Positions 25,787 through 33,466 of a stretch of DNA of 64,000 bases are shown piece after piece. Below the pieces are notes generated by a model that worked only from the letters and a program-made list of their open reading frames with translations, was not told where the DNA came from and searched no databases. The first letter of the stretch is position 1, and the number at the start of each line of letters is the position of its first letter. Source of the DNA: Clostridium sp. OF03-18AA (GTDB lineage Bacteria; Bacillota; Clostridia; Lachnospirales; Lachnospiraceae); assembly GCF_003478035.1 (NCBI RefSeq), contig NZ_QUEP01000010.1:62334-126333 (forward strand), written 5' to 3'. The position numbers were made by a program, and so were the translations under genes.

Positions 25787-26935
25787 TCACATATCCTTGA
25801 CAGAACCGTCAAAGTACCGTTTTGCGGAGTTGCTTCCACGCTCATGAAGCGGATAAAGCTCTGATGCGTTCTCCGAAAGTTCCACACCGATACCAGGTTT
25901 GGATGGAATTTCCAGATATCCGTCCTTGAATTTTAACGGTTCCTTCACCATTGCATCTTCCTGACCATTCAGGCAGAAGCCCGGAAGCTCCTGAATTCCA
26001 AGGTTTGGAATACTTGCACAGATCTGCAGGCATGCTGCTGTCGATACCGGTCCTAACGGATTGTGCGGGATCACGAGAACATCGTGTGCCTCCGCGATCG
26101 CAGCTACCTTCTTCGCGGTAGTGATTCCACCGATAGCACATACATCCGGGCGGACATACTGGGCAGCATGGCGGCTCATCAGGACTTCAAACTCCCTGAG
26201 GCTTGTGAAACGCTCACCGGTAGCAATCGGTACGCCGATTTTCGAAGCAACCTCTGCCATGGTATCGTAATTGTCTGGTGTCACCGGATCTTCCAGAACC
26301 ATCGGGCGGTATGGCTCGACTGCACGTCCGAACGCAACTGCTTCCGGAAGTGTCATTCCGCGGTGTGCCTCTAATATGAAATCGAAATCATATCCCACGG
26401 CTTCTCTGCAGATCTTCACTTTTTCAAGTTCCATCTCGATACGACCGGAGAAATATTCGTCATGGCCTTCTTTTAAGGACTTGTCATTTCCGTTGACAAA
26501 AATCTTCGCTGCTGTAAATCCCTGTTTCTTCAGGTCAATATAGCGCTTCGCCAACTGTTCCGGATCCTTATCCCGCACCATCGGAGATGCGTAAACACGG
26601 ACCTTATCTCTTGTGAGACCGCCAAGCAGCTCGTAAACCGGTACGCCGAGAGCTTTTCCCTTGATATCCCAGAGTGCAATGTCGATCGCTGAGATCGCAC
26701 TCATCACGACAGATCCCCGGAAATAAACAGACCGGTAAAAATTCTGATTGAAATCTTCGATCCGGAATGGATCTTTTCCTATTAAATATTCTTTGAACTT
26801 TTCGATCGCCGCAGCTGTCGCCATCAGGTAACCCCAGTTGCCCGCCTCACCGAGCCCGACGATCCCTTCATCCGTGTAAACCTGGACGAAAAGATAATGC
26901 TTCGCAAAAATCAGTTTCACATCTGTGATCTTCAT
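25787..26935 (-). CDS. Enolase-superfamily dehydratase, galactonate-dehydratase-like
   Basis: The 382-residue protein has the mandelate racemase/muconate lactonizing two-domain architecture. Metal ligands are Glu189 (ILEAHRG), Glu215 (VLEDPV) and Glu241 (ATGERF); acid-base His residues are His191 and His291 (PHNPLGP). The spacing equals that of D-galactonate dehydratase, but the first ligand is Glu rather than Asp. It should dehydrate a sugar acid or hydroxy-acid. It follows the permease by 20 bp and shares the ttdAB transcript, which suggests tartrate or a related sugar acid as substrate. GGAGG lies 7 nt before the ATG. Confidence 0.85.
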   Translation of the reverse strand: MKITDVKLIFAKHYLFVQVYTDEGIVGLGEAGNWGYLMATAAAIEKFKEYLIGKDPFRIEDFNQNFYRSVYFRGSVVMSAISAIDIALWDIKGKALGVPVYELLGGLTRDKVRVYASPMVRDKDPEQLAKRYIDLKKQGFTAAKIFVNGNDKSLKEGHDEYFSGRIEMELEKVKICREAVGYDFDFILEAHRGMTLPEAVAFGRAVEPYRPMVLEDPVTPDNYDTMAEVASKIGVPIATGERFTSLREFEVLMSRHAAQYVRPDVCAIGGITTAKKVAAIAEAHDVLVIPHNPLGPVSTAACLQICASIPNLGIQELPGFCLNGQEDAMVKEPLKFKDGYLEIPSKPGIGVELSENASELYPLHERGSNSAKRYFDGSVKDM

Positions 26936-26955
26936 TGTTTTTCCTCCTGACAGAC

Positions 26956-28245
26956 TTAGAACGCCGGATATACCGTCATTGTGTAGAAAATGTTCACGAC
27001 TGCGAGCAAAATACAGATCAGCCAGCCGCTCTTAAAGAGTGCCTTCAGGTCATATCCACCTTCTCCCATGCACATGGCAACAGCCGGAGTCGCCATCGGA
27101 GTCATGAAAGCAGTCTGACAAGCGGATGCCACGCACATGACGAGTCCCATCGGCGCAGCCCCCAGGGACTGGCAGGTCAGAAGACAGATCGGGATAAATA
27201 CTGCCTGGACAGAACGGTTTAACATAAACTGGGTCATCAGGAACGGAATTACAAAGAACAGTGCTCCGAGAAGGTAATTGTTGTGGGTTCCTCCGACTGC
27301 TGCAGCAAGCCATCCCCCGATCGCCTCGCCTGCTCCGGTGTTCACAAGACCATTTCCCAGGGCGAGCGCTCCTGCGTAGAGGATCAGCATTTCCCACGGG
27401 ATCTCTGACAGTGCTTTTTTCTGATCTACAACTCCGAACATTGCCATGAGGATGCTTCCCGCGAGTGCGATCCACCAGGACGCAATGTGAAGCTGTGTGG
27501 AGAAGATCAGACCGAGCATGGTGACGATGAAGATCACGATTCCGATCCTGTCAACGGTCGGCGATAATTTGCTGGAGATATCTTTCTGCTCCTCGATCTC
27601 GGCCAGATCGGAGACCGCCTGCTGCGGACACATCTTCGGTCCGATCGTCATCGCCCAGATCAGGCAGAGGATGATCACCGGGAATCTCGCGAAGAAAAAG
27701 CTGATCGGGGTAAATTCCAGCCCGGTGAACTGATATGTCTCGAGATATCCGTTAAACTCTCCCGCTTTCTGGATCGAAGTCGGAAGCGGAAGTGCAAAAC
27801 AGCAGGCAACCACGATCACCATCAGCGGGAAAATGTATTTTGAACGGCTGTATCCCGTCCTGTCACATAATGCGCAGAGGAGCGGACCAATGATCGCGTA
27901 GACCACCATCGGGCTGTTCATAAAGTTTGTCAGGAGCACTCCCAGCAGGAGATATCCGAAATATACCTTCATAAAAGAACCATTTGTCAGCTTCAGGAGC
28001 CAGTCACACATCAGTTTTACAAGAGATGTGCGGCGGAATCCCGACGCCACCATGAAACAGGCGCCCATCAGGATCGTGTTGACATTTGCGAATCCCCCAA
28101 GTGCTCCGTTCGCATCCACACACCCGGTAATGTAAAGTGCGCTGAGTGATAAAAGTGCCGTGACCCACATCGGGATCTTGTTGATGATATAGCTCAAAAG
28201 TGTCAGTGCAAAAATGACCATACAGATGACCAGTTTGTTATCCAT
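26956..28245 (-). CDS. SLC13/DASS-type carboxylate permease (probable tartrate uptake)
   Basis: The 429-residue protein has about 12 membrane segments, with FMNSPMVVYAIIGPLL in the first half and QTAFMTPMATPAVAMCMG in the second, typical of divalent-anion carriers. It lies between ttdB and the dehydratase in one operon, so import of L-tartrate or a similar hydroxy-dicarboxylate, perhaps in exchange for a product, is a reasonable inference. GGGGGAG precedes the ATG. In E. coli the analogous ttdAB operon includes the tartrate/succinate antiporter TtdT. Confidence 0.8.
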   Translation of the reverse strand: MDNKLVICMVIFALTLLSYIINKIPMWVTALLSLSALYITGCVDANGALGGFANVNTILMGACFMVASGFRRTSLVKLMCDWLLKLTNGSFMKVYFGYLLLGVLLTNFMNSPMVVYAIIGPLLCALCDRTGYSRSKYIFPLMVIVVACCFALPLPTSIQKAGEFNGYLETYQFTGLEFTPISFFFARFPVIILCLIWAMTIGPKMCPQQAVSDLAEIEEQKDISSKLSPTVDRIGIVIFIVTMLGLIFSTQLHIASWWIALAGSILMAMFGVVDQKKALSEIPWEMLILYAGALALGNGLVNTGAGEAIGGWLAAAVGGTHNNYLLGALFFVIPFLMTQFMLNRSVQAVFIPICLLTCQSLGAAPMGLVMCVASACQTAFMTPMATPAVAMCMGEGGYDLKALFKSGWLICILLAVVNIFYTMTVYPAF

Positions 28246-28319
28246 CTTGTACTCCCCCGTATTATCTGAACCTGCAGCGATCTATGGAAGCATCTCTTTG
28301 ATCTGCTGCTTTCTTCCAG

Positions 28320-28946
28320 TTATTTGATGAAACTTACCTGCGGATAGATTTCCTCTAACGCCTTGTCTTTTTTCTCATTAAATGTAACCTTATTTTCCTC
28401 GAAGAGATTTCTTCCGTCCGGATCGATCGAAACGATGAGCGGTCCCAGTTCGTTTACCTCACAGTGCCACAGCGTTTCCGGCATTCCGAGATCCCTCCAC
28501 TGTGCCTCCACGATCCTCTCTACATGAGTCGCAGCCACAACCGCGCATCCGGCCGGGAATACACAGTGGATCGCTTTGAAATTCTTACATGCACATTCCG
28601 TATTCGGTCCCATTCCGCCTTTTCCGATGATCACGCGGACCCCGGTCTGTTCCACAAACTCTTTTTCAAACTTTTCCATTCTCATACTTGTCGTCGGTCC
28701 GATGGAAACCATCTCAAACTGGTCATTTTCAAGCGGCCGGATGATCGGTCCGGCATGGAAGATCGCTGCATCCTTTACATCGACCGGGAGTTCCCTGTGC
28801 TCTTCCACGAGACGGCGGTGTGCCACATCGCGGCAGGTCGTCATGCTTCCGTTTAAATATACGATATCACCGACATGGATTCCTTCCAGATCCTCAGCGC
28901 TGATCGGTGTTGTCAGAATTTTTTTTCCGTTCTTTACCTCAACCAT
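28320..28946 (-). CDS. ttdB: L(+)-tartrate dehydratase beta subunit
   Basis: The 208-residue protein matches E. coli TtdB closely in remembered sequence: [87 protein letters not shown]. This is the C-terminal-type domain of class I (Fe-S) fumarase/tartrate dehydratase, carrying substrate-binding residues. It pairs with TtdA to convert L-tartrate to oxaloacetate. Its ATG overlaps the ttdA stop codon region, indicating translational coupling. Confidence 0.92.
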   Translation of the reverse strand: MVEVKNGKKILTTPISAEDLEGIHVGDIVYLNGSMTTCRDVAHRRLVEEHRELPVDVKDAAIFHAGPIIRPLENDQFEMVSIGPTTSMRMEKFEKEFVEQTGVRVIIGKGGMGPNTECACKNFKAIHCVFPAGCAVVAATHVERIVEAQWRDLGMPETLWHCEVNELGPLIVSIDPDGRNLFEENKVTFNEKKDKALEEIYPQVSFIK

Positions 28947-29848
28947 TATAAAGTCACCTCCGAATGTGTTGTGATCGTGTAATTTAAGTCTTTATCAAAG
29001 ATAATGTGTCCGCGGCGGTGGGACCAGCATCCAACATTTACTGCTACACCGATGGCAGATGGATGTCTTGCGGTATTCTCGATATTAACACCCATAACAG
29101 ATGCTTTTCCGCCCATTCCCTGCGGTCCGAGACCGATATCATTGATACCTTTTTCAAGAAGTGCTTCCATCTTTGCAGCGCGCTCATTCTCATTGTGGCT
29201 TCCGATCGGACGCATCAGTGCTTTCTTGGAAAGAAGTGCTGCGGTCTCGACAGATGTTGCGACGCCGACGCCAACAAGAAGCGGAGGACATGCGTTTAAG
29301 CCATAGCTTGTCATAACGTCAAGGACGAATTTCGCGACGCCCTCATATCCGGCACCTGGCATTAAAACCATCGCCTTTCCAGGAAGTGTGCATCCGCCGC
29401 CTGCCATGTAGACATAGATCTCACACTGGTCGCTGTTCGGGACGATATCCCAGAATACGGTCGGTGTTCCTTTTCCGACGTTCTTTCCGGTGTTGTACTC
29501 ATCAAAAGTCTCAACACTGTTGTGGCGGAGCGGGGCATCCACAGTCGCACGGACAACCGCTTCCTTTAAAAGAACTTCCAGATCATCGATCAGCGGGAAC
29601 TTTGTTCCGCATTTTACCCAGAACTGGATCACACCGGTATCCTGACAGCTCGGTCTGTTTAACTCAGAGGCTAATCTCTGGTTTAAGTTCATTGTCTCAT
29701 AGATGGACTTTGCAAGCGGGTTTGTCTCCGCCTCTGCTAATTCTGAAATTTTTGCCTTTACATCGTCCGGGAGATGCTTTCCGATATAGTCCGTAAAATG
29801 GGCGATATATGTGGTAAGTTTCTCCACCTGCTCCTCTCTGTTCATCAT
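28946..29848 (-). CDS. ttdA: L(+)-tartrate dehydratase alpha subunit, 4Fe-4S
   Basis: The 300-residue protein holds the iron-sulfur domain of class I hydro-lyases. Cluster cysteines are Cys68 (NRPSCQDTG), Cys187 (NACPPLL) and Cys274 (VGCWSHRRG), and the sequence tracks E. coli TtdA ([37 protein letters not shown]). With TtdB it dehydrates L-tartrate; a fumarase role is less likely given the resemblance to Ttd and the operon. Two tandem ATGs follow AAGGAGG; either may start. The cluster is oxygen-sensitive, consistent with an anaerobe. Confidence 0.92.
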   Translation of the reverse strand: MMNREEQVEKLTTYIAHFTDYIGKHLPDDVKAKISELAEAETNPLAKSIYETMNLNQRLASELNRPSCQDTGVIQFWVKCGTKFPLIDDLEVLLKEAVVRATVDAPLRHNSVETFDEYNTGKNVGKGTPTVFWDIVPNSDQCEIYVYMAGGGCTLPGKAMVLMPGAGYEGVAKFVLDVMTSYGLNACPPLLVGVGVATSVETAALLSKKALMRPIGSHNENERAAKMEALLEKGINDIGLGPQGMGGKASVMGVNIENTARHPSAIGVAVNVGCWSHRRGHIIFDKDLNYTITTHSEVTL

Positions 29849-29959
29849 ATAACCTCCTTAAAATTTTTTGACTGTCCGTGCTTTAATTTTGACTTCCGGC
29901 AGCCATTTGCTTTTCGTCTGCATGTTGATTTCTTGTATTTGATATTTTATTTTTTATCA

Positions 29960-29967
29960 TGTATACA
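29960..29967. promoter_or_regulatory. Candidate GntR operator upstream of ttdA
   Basis: TGTATACA is a perfect 8-bp palindrome lying just downstream of the probable ttdA promoter. The same GTATAC core occurs in AAGTATACTT upstream of gntR. FadR/FCD-type regulators bind short T/G..A/C palindromes of this sort. Confidence 0.5.
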
Positions 29968-29979
29968 ATTTATGCATTT

Positions 29980-30036
29980 AAAATAAAACAGTATGATGAA
30001 AAAGTCAATACCAATTTTACTTTTTCATCATACTGT
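29980..30036 (-). promoter_or_regulatory. ttdA promoter overlapping an 18-bp inverted repeat (possible gntR terminator)
   Basis: TTGACT, 17 bp, TATTTT reads on the - strand. A perfect inverted repeat, ACAGTATGATGAAAAAGT (29988-30005) and its complement (30019-30036), has one arm inside the promoter spacer. On the - strand the same hairpin is followed by TTTTATTTT, 45 nt after the gntR stop, so it may instead end gntR. It may serve both roles. Confidence 0.55.
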
Positions 30037-30080
30037 CTAATTTGTAGCTTATGTTTTTGTGCATTATAGATAAATTGTAT

Positions 30081-30728
30081 TTATTCTCTGTACCGTGTCA
30101 GCATATCCTCTAGGCTTCTCCTGATATGTTTCTCCATCTGCGCTCTCGCGGTCTCCGCGTCCTTCGCCGCAATCGCCTCATAAATTTCCTTATGTTCCGC
30201 AAACGATTTCTTCGCGTACTCCCTCTCCGTCGTCTGGACTCCCATGGAAAGTCCATTCCAGAGTTCTGAGAGCATTGTCACAAGCTTCTCATTCCCCGAC
30301 GCATTCCAGATCTCGTAATGGAACGACTGGTTCATATCCGAATATCTGCTGCTGTCTCCGGAAGCGATCATCTCCTCCGATACCTTCAGACAGTTTTGCA
30401 GGGCAGAGAGATCTGCCCCGTTTTCCACGCAGAGCACACAGGCGTACCCTTCAAGCACTGCCCGGATCTGATAGTGATCCCGCAGCGTCTTTTCCGTAAC
30501 CCCTAAAACGATGGCTCCTTTATTCTGTTTCAGTTCCAAAAGCCCATCCCTTGCGAGGATCTGAAATGCCTCCCGCACTGGAGTGATCGACACCCCAAGC
30601 TCCTGAGCCGTCGCCTCGAGCGCCAGCGTCTCGCCTTCCTTAATCTGTCTCGATATGATCGCCTTTCTGAGCGCCGAAGCAACCCGCTCCCTCGCAGGCA
30701 TCAGTTTTACCGGTTTTAATCCAAGCAT
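30081..30728 (-). CDS. GntR-family regulator, FadR/FCD subgroup
   Basis: The N-terminal winged helix (about 10-75: RVASALRKAIISRQIKEGE, LGVSITPVREAFQILARDGL) is followed by an all-helical FCD ligand domain with the usual metal-binding His pattern (MNQSFHYEIW, SFAEHKEIYEAI, MEKHIRRSLE). FCD regulators commonly sense hydroxy- or keto-acids. It sits directly upstream of ttdAB on the same strand, so control of tartrate use is likely. A GTATAC palindrome 32 bp upstream of its own start suggests autoregulation. Confidence 0.88.
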   Translation of the reverse strand: MLGLKPVKLMPARERVASALRKAIISRQIKEGETLALEATAQELGVSITPVREAFQILARDGLLELKQNKGAIVLGVTEKTLRDHYQIRAVLEGYACVLCVENGADLSALQNCLKVSEEMIASGDSSRYSDMNQSFHYEIWNASGNEKLVTMLSELWNGLSMGVQTTEREYAKKSFAEHKEIYEAIAAKDAETARAQMEKHIRRSLEDMLTRYRE

Positions 30729-30759
30729 ATGATTCCATCCATTTCAAATATTATGGCAT

Positions 30760-30769
30760 AAGTATACTT
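30760..30769. promoter_or_regulatory. Candidate GntR autoregulatory operator
   Basis: AAGTATACTT is a perfect 10-bp palindrome 32 bp upstream of gntR, sharing GTATAC with the ttdA site. A CATAAT box lies just downstream of it on the - strand. Confidence 0.5.
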
Positions 30770-30981
30770 CCGAAATCCGGACAGCGCAAGTAGCTTCCCG
30801 CTAATTTCCAGCACTTAGGCAGTGGCATATTTCCCATTTACTGTCTCACAGGCCCATTTAAGTTTTTCCGGAAGTATCGCTCCCTGACACACAAGTTTCA
30901 GACGAATAAAACCTTCGGAATCCCCATCAGACCACGACAATACTAAAACGATTCACATAACCTATAACCACAAACTCTTTA

Positions 30982-31010
30982 TTGTCACATTTCAAAAACC
31001 GATATATAAT
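30982..31010 (+). promoter_or_regulatory. Sigma-A promoter of the D-2-hydroxyacid dehydrogenase gene
   Basis: TTGTCA, 17 bp, TATAAT, 60 bp upstream of the start codon. The remaining 200 bp of the divergent gntR spacer (30771-30980) holds nothing I recognise. Confidence 0.65.
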
Positions 31011-31070
31011 GGATATAGCGCCAAAGCACGCACAATTTTCTTATTATCATTTTCGCAGGAGGATTTACCC

Positions 31071-32021
31071 ATGAGCGACAAGACCGTTGTATTAAACGCA
31101 AAAAAAATGAACTTTGACGGAAATCTCGACTTTTCTGTTCTCTCTTCCGACGTGACCGTCTACGATGATACCACACCGGAACAGCTCTTAGAGCGCATTG
31201 AGGGAGCTGATATTATCGTCACAAAGGAGATGCCGGTAAACGGTGACCTGATCCGCAAATTTCCAGCTTCCGTAAAGCTGATCTGTGAGGCCGGTACCGG
31301 ATACAACAATCTGGATCTTGATGCCGCAAGGGAGAAGGGGATCACCGTCTGCAATATCCCGGCATACAGCTCCGAGCGCGTAGCCCACACAGCGATCATG
31401 ATGATCTTAAATTTAAGCTCCACCATGCAGGTCCAGATGAAAATGCTGGCAAACGGAAACCATGATAACTTTACGAAAAATCTCCAGGTTCCGCACGTTG
31501 AGGTAAACGGAAAGACTTTAGGAATCATCGGTGCCGGACATATCGGAAAGACTGTAATGAAGATTGCAAAAGCTCTTGATATGAATATTCTCGTGTATAC
31601 AAGAACACCGAGAGCCGACGAAGACGGCATCCACTATGTGGATCTTGAGACAGTCTTAAAGAACAGTGACTATGTTTCCCTGCACTGCCCGTTAACTCCG
31701 CAGACAAAGCATATGATCAATAAAGAGACTCTTGCGCTCATGAAGCCGACCGCATTCCTGATCAATACCTCCCGCGGTGCTCTCATCGATGAACCGGCTC
31801 TGATCGAAGCGCTTGAAAAGCACCAGATCGCAGGCGCAGGCCTCGACGTCCAGGAAACTGAGCCGCCGAAAGCCGACAACCCGCTTTACACCCTCGACAA
31901 CGTGATCCTCACCCCGCATATGGGCTGGAAGGGACTTGAAACAAGACAGCGCCTCGTTTCCATCCTTGCCGGAAATGTAAAGGGATTCCTTGAGGGAACA
32001 CCGGTGAATGTAGTTTCATAA
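31071..32021 (+). CDS. D-isomer-specific 2-hydroxyacid dehydrogenase
   Basis: The 316-residue protein has the usual two-domain fold. The nucleotide motif GAGHIG is at 154-159; catalytic residues are Arg235 (NTSRGALID), a Glu in VQETEPP (262 or 264) and His283 (LTPHMGW). The residue after the second beta strand is YTR (176-178) instead of the usual Asp, which favours NADP(H). It interconverts a 2-keto acid and its D-2-hydroxy acid. AGGAGG precedes the ATG. It sits between the tartrate operon and the amidohydrolase with its own promoter and terminator, so pathway membership is uncertain. Confidence 0.87.
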   Translation: MSDKTVVLNAKKMNFDGNLDFSVLSSDVTVYDDTTPEQLLERIEGADIIVTKEMPVNGDLIRKFPASVKLICEAGTGYNNLDLDAAREKGITVCNIPAYSSERVAHTAIMMILNLSSTMQVQMKMLANGNHDNFTKNLQVPHVEVNGKTLGIIGAGHIGKTVMKIAKALDMNILVYTRTPRADEDGIHYVDLETVLKNSDYVSLHCPLTPQTKHMINKETLALMKPTAFLINTSRGALIDEPALIEALEKHQIAGAGLDVQETEPPKADNPLYTLDNVILTPHMGWKGLETRQRLVSILAGNVKGFLEGTPVNVVS

Positions 32022-32030
32022 CTCAAATAT

Positions 32031-32073
32031 AAGGAACTTTTCATCTTTTAAGATGAAATAGTTCCTTTTTTTT
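32031..32073 (+). terminator. Rho-independent terminator
   Basis: AAGGAACT and AGTTCCTT with an inner TCATCTT/AAGATGA stem, followed by eight T residues. Confidence 0.88.
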
Positions 32074-32074
32074 A

Positions 32075-32104
32075 TTACTGTTTGCGCAAAGCGTGAATCG
32101 TAAC
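32075..32104. repeat. Isolated first hairpin of repeat R1
   Basis: TTACTGTTTGCGCAAAGCGTG followed by AATCGTAA matches the reverse strand of the left hairpin of R1 copy B (60786-60814) at roughly 24 of 29 positions. It lies between a terminator and the next promoter. Confidence 0.45.
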
Positions 32105-32133
32105 TTTTTTTAACTACTGTACGGAAAGAATCC

Positions 32134-32162
32134 TTGAAATATTCTCGCAATTCATGTATGAT
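32134..32162 (+). promoter_or_regulatory. Sigma-A promoter of the amidohydrolase gene
   Basis: TTGAAA, 17 bp, TATGAT, 32 bp upstream of the start codon. Confidence 0.65.
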
Positions 32163-32194
32163 GGAGTTATGATTTGAAAAGAGGAGGAATTCCC

Positions 32195-33334
32195 ATGATT
32201 TGTATCAAGAACGGAACACTTCACACAGCGGTATCAAAGGAAACTTTTATCGCTGACATCCTGATCGACGGCGGAAAGATCGTGAAGATCGGAAAAGGTC
32301 TCTCTGCTGACGGTGCTGAGGTTATCGACGCCACCGGACTCCAGGTTTATCCGGGATTTGTTGAGGCCCACTGCCATATCGGTCTTGACGGCTACGGGAT
32401 CGGCTACGAGGGACATGACTACAATGAACTGAATGACCCGGTAACTCCACAGGTACAGGCGATCGACGGAATCAACCCGTTTGACCCGTGTATGAAGATG
32501 GCCGCGAAAGCCGGTGTTACCTGCTTCGCAACCGGTCCAGGCAGCTCCAACTCCATTGGCGGAACCTTCGCTGCTATCAAACCGGTTGGAACCCGTGTTG
32601 ACAATATGATCGTTAAATTCCCCGTCGCTATGAAATGCGCTTTCGGTGAAAACCCGAAACGCTGCTACCAGAAACAGGGAATCTCCAGCCGTATGACAAA
32701 TGCCGCAAAAATCCGCGAGGCTTTAAATAAAGCGAAGGTTTACAAGGCAAAGATCGAGGCTGCCGGTGATGACGCCTCCAAGCTTCCGGCTTACGACCAG
32801 AAGTCCGAAGCTCTGATCCCGGTATTAAACCATGAAATCCCGTTAAAAGCCCATGCCCATCAGGCAAACGATATCTTCACTGCGATCCGTATCGCGAAAG
32901 AATTCGGTGTCGGCCTGACTCTGGAGCACGTGACAGAGGGCCATATGATCGTGGATGAACTCGCAAAGGAAAATCTCCCGCTCGCGGTAGGTCCGACCTT
33001 CGGACATGCCTCCAAATTTGAGCTCCAGAATAAGACCTGGGAGACACCTGGCATTCTCGCGAAAGCCGGATGTCATGTTTCCATCATCACAGATGCGCCG
33101 GTAACTCCGCTCCACTACCTGCCGCTCTGCGCAGGGCTCGCTATCAAAGCCGGTATGGACGAGTATGAGGCACTCCGCGCCGTAACCATCAACCCGGCCG
33201 AGCATATCGGCATCGCTGACCGTGTCGGTTCTCTGGAAGAAGGAAAAGACGCCGATGTTGTCATTGTTGACGGCTGCCCGTTTGATGTGACAGGCGTGAT
33301 CCAGCACGTTTTGATCAATGGTGAAGAAGTTTAA
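32195..33334 (+). CDS. Amidohydrolase, imidazolonepropionase-like
   Basis: The start MICIKNGTLHTA (379 residues) has GGAGG 7 nt upstream. Metal-dependent amidohydrolase motifs are His59-Cys-His61 (VEAHCHIG), His220 and His222 (LKAHAHQAND), His245 and His250 (LEHVTEGH), and Asp300 (ITDAPVTP). The N-terminal beta-sandwich and C-terminal return (GSLEEGKDADVVIVD) fit the COG1228 group. It hydrolyses a cyclic or linear amide in the cytoplasm; the substrate is unknown. A broken paralogue lies 8 kb upstream. It is monocistronic. Confidence 0.85.
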   Translation: MICIKNGTLHTAVSKETFIADILIDGGKIVKIGKGLSADGAEVIDATGLQVYPGFVEAHCHIGLDGYGIGYEGHDYNELNDPVTPQVQAIDGINPFDPCMKMAAKAGVTCFATGPGSSNSIGGTFAAIKPVGTRVDNMIVKFPVAMKCAFGENPKRCYQKQGISSRMTNAAKIREALNKAKVYKAKIEAAGDDASKLPAYDQKSEALIPVLNHEIPLKAHAHQANDIFTAIRIAKEFGVGLTLEHVTEGHMIVDELAKENLPLAVGPTFGHASKFELQNKTWETPGILAKAGCHVSIITDAPVTPLHYLPLCAGLAIKAGMDEYEALRAVTINPAEHIGIADRVGSLEEGKDADVVIVDGCPFDVTGVIQHVLINGEEV

Positions 33335-33387
33335 TGAGACTGCCTTTCATTGATTATTTCTCTGAATTTTTAGGTTCATAAATGATA

Positions 33388-33438
33388 AAAACTCCCTCTC
33401 TGCGCGTTTATCCCATAAACTGCAAAGAGGGAGTTTTC
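33388..33438. terminator. Rho-independent terminator, bidirectional
   Basis: AAAACTCCCTCT and AGAGGGAGTTTT form a perfect 12-bp stem between convergent genes. Confidence 0.85.
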
Positions 33439-33466
33439 TCACTTCACCTGGCTGTTCTCTTATTTA

